From contig CM035311.1 of NCBI GenBank assembly GCA_002900995.3, positions 2,480,001 to 2,544,000 of the forward strand: a stretch of 64,000 nucleotides of DNA, read 5' to 3'. Position numbers and translations under genes: made by a program. This DNA is from Ganoderma boninense. Its lineage: Eukaryota; Basidiomycota; Agaricomycetes; Polyporales; Polyporaceae. The notes below the pieces were generated by a model, which saw only the letters and a list, made by a program, of their open reading frames with translations, ran no database searches and had not been told where the DNA came from. This document shows positions 61,211 to 64,000 of the stretch, piece after piece (position 1 is the stretch's first letter; each line of letters begins with the position of its first letter).

Positions 61211-61477
61211 GCCTTGATGAGTTCCCTATCCGCCAGACTAGAATCTGGGCTCGGGAGGATGTGGTCGAGGGCGTGGCTGAGGAGACGGTGGCTCGAGGTG
61301 ACGATGACCAAACACGGTCCATTCTGGATGTTACATAATCCAGTGCTGAGGCGTCTAAGATGGAGCAAGACTGCGCGTGGGAAACCCATCCTTGAACGCA
61401 AGAATGTCCGACGCTCACCAGCTCAAAGAGGCACGTTTCCCATTAAAAAGATCAGCGATACAAGACTGACATGGATC
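61211..61477. promoter_or_regulatory. divergent promoter, SPT20 / HGH1
   Basis: 267 bp between divergent start codons; both core promoters must lie here. No TATA box recognised. Confidence 0.45.
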
Positions 61478-63102
61478 ATGCAGCTCACGCAATTCTTGCG
61501 GGATAAGAATCCCAACGTCCGACAGATTGCGCTCGCGAACCTCTTGGGACAGACGCCCAAAGGGTCTCCGCACCGAGATCTCTTCTACTCTGGCCTACAG
61601 AAGGGAGGGCTCCAAGAAAAAACCGAAAATGATATCATACGCGACATAAAAATACTGTGTAGAGATCAACTGGTATGCACGCTTGAAGATCGGCAGACGG
61701 TCACTGATGTAATCCCGCAGGCAACGGCGCATGATGCCTTCAGGGCTCTTGTCAATTTGTCAGACAACTCCCTTCTCATCGGGACCCTGTCTGAGCCAGC
61801 ATTCATGAAATTTATCGTGTCGTATATCCTAGTAAGTGACTTGCCGCAGTAAATGAACCGTATCCTCAAGCAGAATCTTCAGAACTTCCAATCTACCCTT
61901 TCAGATCTAGCATCGATGCTGCTATCAAACGTGACCGCTCATGGCAGCGCATGTACCGCGCTGCTCTCGCTCAAAATTCCCGTCCTCCCAGACCCCAAGT
62001 CGCCGTTGAAGGTCTTCCCCGTCGATTCTCGCTCCATGACCTGTCCAGCGCCCGTTCCATATCCATCTGGTGACCCTAAGGAGGTCCTTGCCTTGCCCCT
62101 CCTTGTCGAGGCTTTCGTCAAAGCTGCTCGCGTGGCGGACGATCAGGACCTCGAAAACCGTCCCTTCAAGGGTGACCTCCATTTTCTCGCCAGCACATTC
62201 GCGAATATTAGCACGGTTCGTGGAATCCAGCGAGTGTCAATACCGCCGCCCGGCATTGATCTTGAGCCTTTAGGTCCCTGCAGGCCGAGCGTTCTTCGTC
62301 ACGCCAAGATCGGCCGACCCCTTTAACGAGGACGCGGAATCGGAATACCCTTTGTCGAAACTTGTTGTCTTCACGGAGCACAAGGATACTATCCGACGCG
62401 GTGGCGTCAGCTCGACGATTAAGTGTGTGGGAATCACCCATTTGCGCTCTGGTGGCGGCTTTGCTGAGCAACGAGAACGACCCTAGGAATTGCGCCTTCC
62501 AAGCATCAGCCCACCGCGCCCTTCTGACAGAAGACACCGAGAAGGCCGCCGTAGCTCCGTCAACTGTCGAAGCCCCCGGTATCAACATCCTCCCATATGT
62601 CCTTCTTCCTCTCGCCGGGCCCGAAGAGTTTGATCTTGAGGTACGCGTGCCGTTCAATGCCGTTCATCCAGGGGGCACAGTGCCTTCTCACACGCACACC
62701 CTCTCAACCAGGATCAGGAGAAGCTTCCGTCCGCATTGCAGTTCCTTCCTCCGACGAAGACTCGCGAACCAGATCCCGTCTTACGGCAGACTCACGTGGA
62801 AACCCTTCTATTACTGTGCACGACTCACTGGGGGAGAGAACACCTGCGCGCGCATGGTGTGTACGAGATAGTGAGGGCGCTGCATGAGAAAGAAGAGGTC
62901 GTGGATGTGGGTGTCTTTTTTTTTTTGCTGACGAGGTCCGATACGCTTACCTGGTACTCAGGTCGCCGAGCACGTTCTACGTCTCGTCAACCTCCTGAAG
63001 CGAGACGAAGGCAAGGATACTGTGCATGACGGAACGGATCTTCATAATGCCCCGACCCGTGAGGATTCCGATGACGAAGATAGCAAGATAGAAGAGCTAT
63101 GA
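61478..63102 (+). CDS. HGH1: HGH1-like armadillo-repeat protein
   Basis: Seven exons: 61478-61672, 61721-61831, 61883-62219, 62284-62422, 62487-62640, 62712-62906, 62962-63102 (423 aa). The start MQLTQFLRDKNPNVRQIALA fits the first helical repeat. Family strings follow: DAFRALVNLSDNSLLIGTLS, TLSDLASMLLSNVTAHGSAC, the central insert LPLLVEAFVKAA, RAFFVTPRS and LVVFTEHKDTIRRGGVSSTI. The C-terminal DUF384-type end is RQTHVETLLLLCTTHWGREH, AEHVLRLVNLLKRDEGKD and an acidic tail DSDDEDSKIEEL. Yeast Hgh1 is a chaperone for eEF2 folding with TRiC. The exon 3 splice sites (acceptor 61871 or 61883; donor 62219 or 62217) are the least certain. An 11-T run lies in the last intron. Confidence 0.9.
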
Positions 63103-63406
63103 GCTGTATCCCTTGTATGTCGACCTGTAGTTCGTAAAAGGACTCCCTGTCAATGTATCGGTATCAGACGCGACTCATATCATGTATGCGCTCGAGTCTT
63201 CTCGATATTGTTCCAGTTCTCAGACATAAGATGAAACGAGGTCTCTATGAAGTTGAATTGGTATCATAGATTAGCGAAGATATTAACATTCGACTACCGC
63301 AAAGCAAGGTGATATTATTGTACTACGGTCGGTCTATCTAGCCCGACACATCCTCTAGAGGGTAGTGCCGCGCGTAGAGCCGCAAGATAACCATAAATAG
63401 TACACA
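63103..63406. other. convergent 3' region
   Basis: 304 bp between the HGH1 stop (plus) and the stop of the last gene (minus). AT-rich, consistent with two 3' UTRs; no gene. Confidence 0.5.
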
Positions 63407-64000
63407 TTAGTCGTCATAGTACGCCTGGAAGAACTCCTGCGGGCTGTCAGCGCGCGACTGGGAGTCGTCCGAGTTAAGGAGCCACCCGAACGAGTCCGTC
63501 CGCCCGCCGCCCTGTCCAAATCCTCGAAGCTTCTCGGGTCCCGAGGAGCTTGACATCGACATATGTACAGGTCCAGATGCCTCGCTGCGCGGCTGGGAAG
63601 CCTCATCATCCGTCGAGGAATCGGCGTTGCCGTCTCGCAAGCTGGCGTGCCACTGGTGCGGTCTCTTCGTCTTTGGACTCGACGAAGATGGCCTGCGAAA
63701 CCAGTAAGTACACACTGAACACCGACCAGCCGCCCAGAGTACCACACACCGCTCACCCGGCTGCTGCCTGCTCCCGCTCCCGCTCCCTCCGCCGCCGCTC
63801 CATCGCGACTTGCAAAGGGCACATAGACCCAACACTTGGCGCATCGCCGGCTTTGTCCCCACCAGCATCGTCATCGACCACAGGCGGTGGGTTCGGCAGG
63901 AGAACGGCAGTCAGTGTGCCAGACCTCCTCGGCTTCGCCTTTGGCGTTGCATTCACAGCGATCTCGGTACCAGCCTTCGTGATTTGAGTCTTTCCCTTGC
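63407..64000 (-). CDS. unknown protein, partial (N-terminus beyond window)
   Basis: The last two exons are seen: from the right edge to 63757, and 63692-63407, joined in phase through a 64-nt intron. The visible 176 residues include PKAKPRRSGTLTAVLLPNPP, a basic/charged helix MERRRREREREQAAAG, then Ser/Lys-rich PSSSSPKTKRPHQWHASLRD, and an acidic/aromatic end NSDDSQSRADSPQEFFQAYYDD. The reading frame is open at the window edge. No domain is recognised. The alternative frame of the last exon, Arg-rich throughout, is rejected because the donor phase (after GCC GG) fits only this one. Confidence 0.65.

Overview
This window looks like nuclear DNA of a filamentous basidiomycete, most likely an Agaricomycete. 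It is gene-dense and GC-rich. Almost every gene is split by short introns (mostly 41-90 nt, GT-AG with a few GC-AG), and the proteins include HP1, SIR2, SAGA, TFIIIC and exon-junction factors together with secreted sedolisin and GH127 enzymes. I see no rRNA, tRNA, CRISPR array or recognisable transposon. Gene models were built by hand from splice sites and family motifs. In nearly all of them exon phases close and the summed exon length is a multiple of three.

Layout. 0-7 kb: PQ-loop membrane protein (minus, cut by the left edge), CUE/DUF1771/SMR protein (minus, apparent one-base frameshift), PET117 (plus), aldehyde dehydrogenase (minus). 7.8-15 kb: KAT14-like acetyltransferase (plus) converging on a 16-exon SIR2 deacetylase (minus), then a disordered Ser-rich protein (minus). 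15.3-23.4 kb: a membrane-anchored coiled-coil protein (plus), HP1-like chromo/chromoshadow protein (minus), Y14/RBM8A (minus), a MYND finger protein (plus). 23.4-25.9 kb is a gap without a supportable gene. 25.9-33.5 kb: small acidic-tailed protein (minus), TFIIIC WD40/zinc-finger subunit (plus), secreted S53 peptidase (minus). 35.2-42.8 kb: 20-exon GH127-type glycosidase, SDS3 and a dienelactone hydrolase-like protein (all plus). 44.1-53.5 kb: APP1 phosphatase (plus), SEC72 (minus), DED1 (plus), an unknown Cys-motif protein (plus). 54.4-64 kb: GATA factor (plus), SPT20 (minus), HGH1 (plus), and an unidentified gene cut by the right edge (minus).

How the genes relate. There is no biosynthetic cluster. 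Nuclear regulators are frequent: SIR2, KAT14-like, HP1, SDS3, SPT20, TFIIIC subunit, GATA factor. They do not share orientation or visible control elements, so I treat this as neighbourhood rather than operon-like organisation. The only physically suggestive pairs are the KAT14-like/SIR2 convergent pair (39 bp between stop codons) and the divergent S53 peptidase/GH127 pair, both secreted, sharing a 1.77-kb upstream region.

The most unusual structures are three in-frame microexons (7, 12 and 9 nt) in SIR2; a GH127 gene whose zinc/catalytic residues are spread over tiny exons and flanked by GC-AG introns; and a 6-nt initiating exon in the small acidic protein. I found no convincing previously undescribed multi-gene system.
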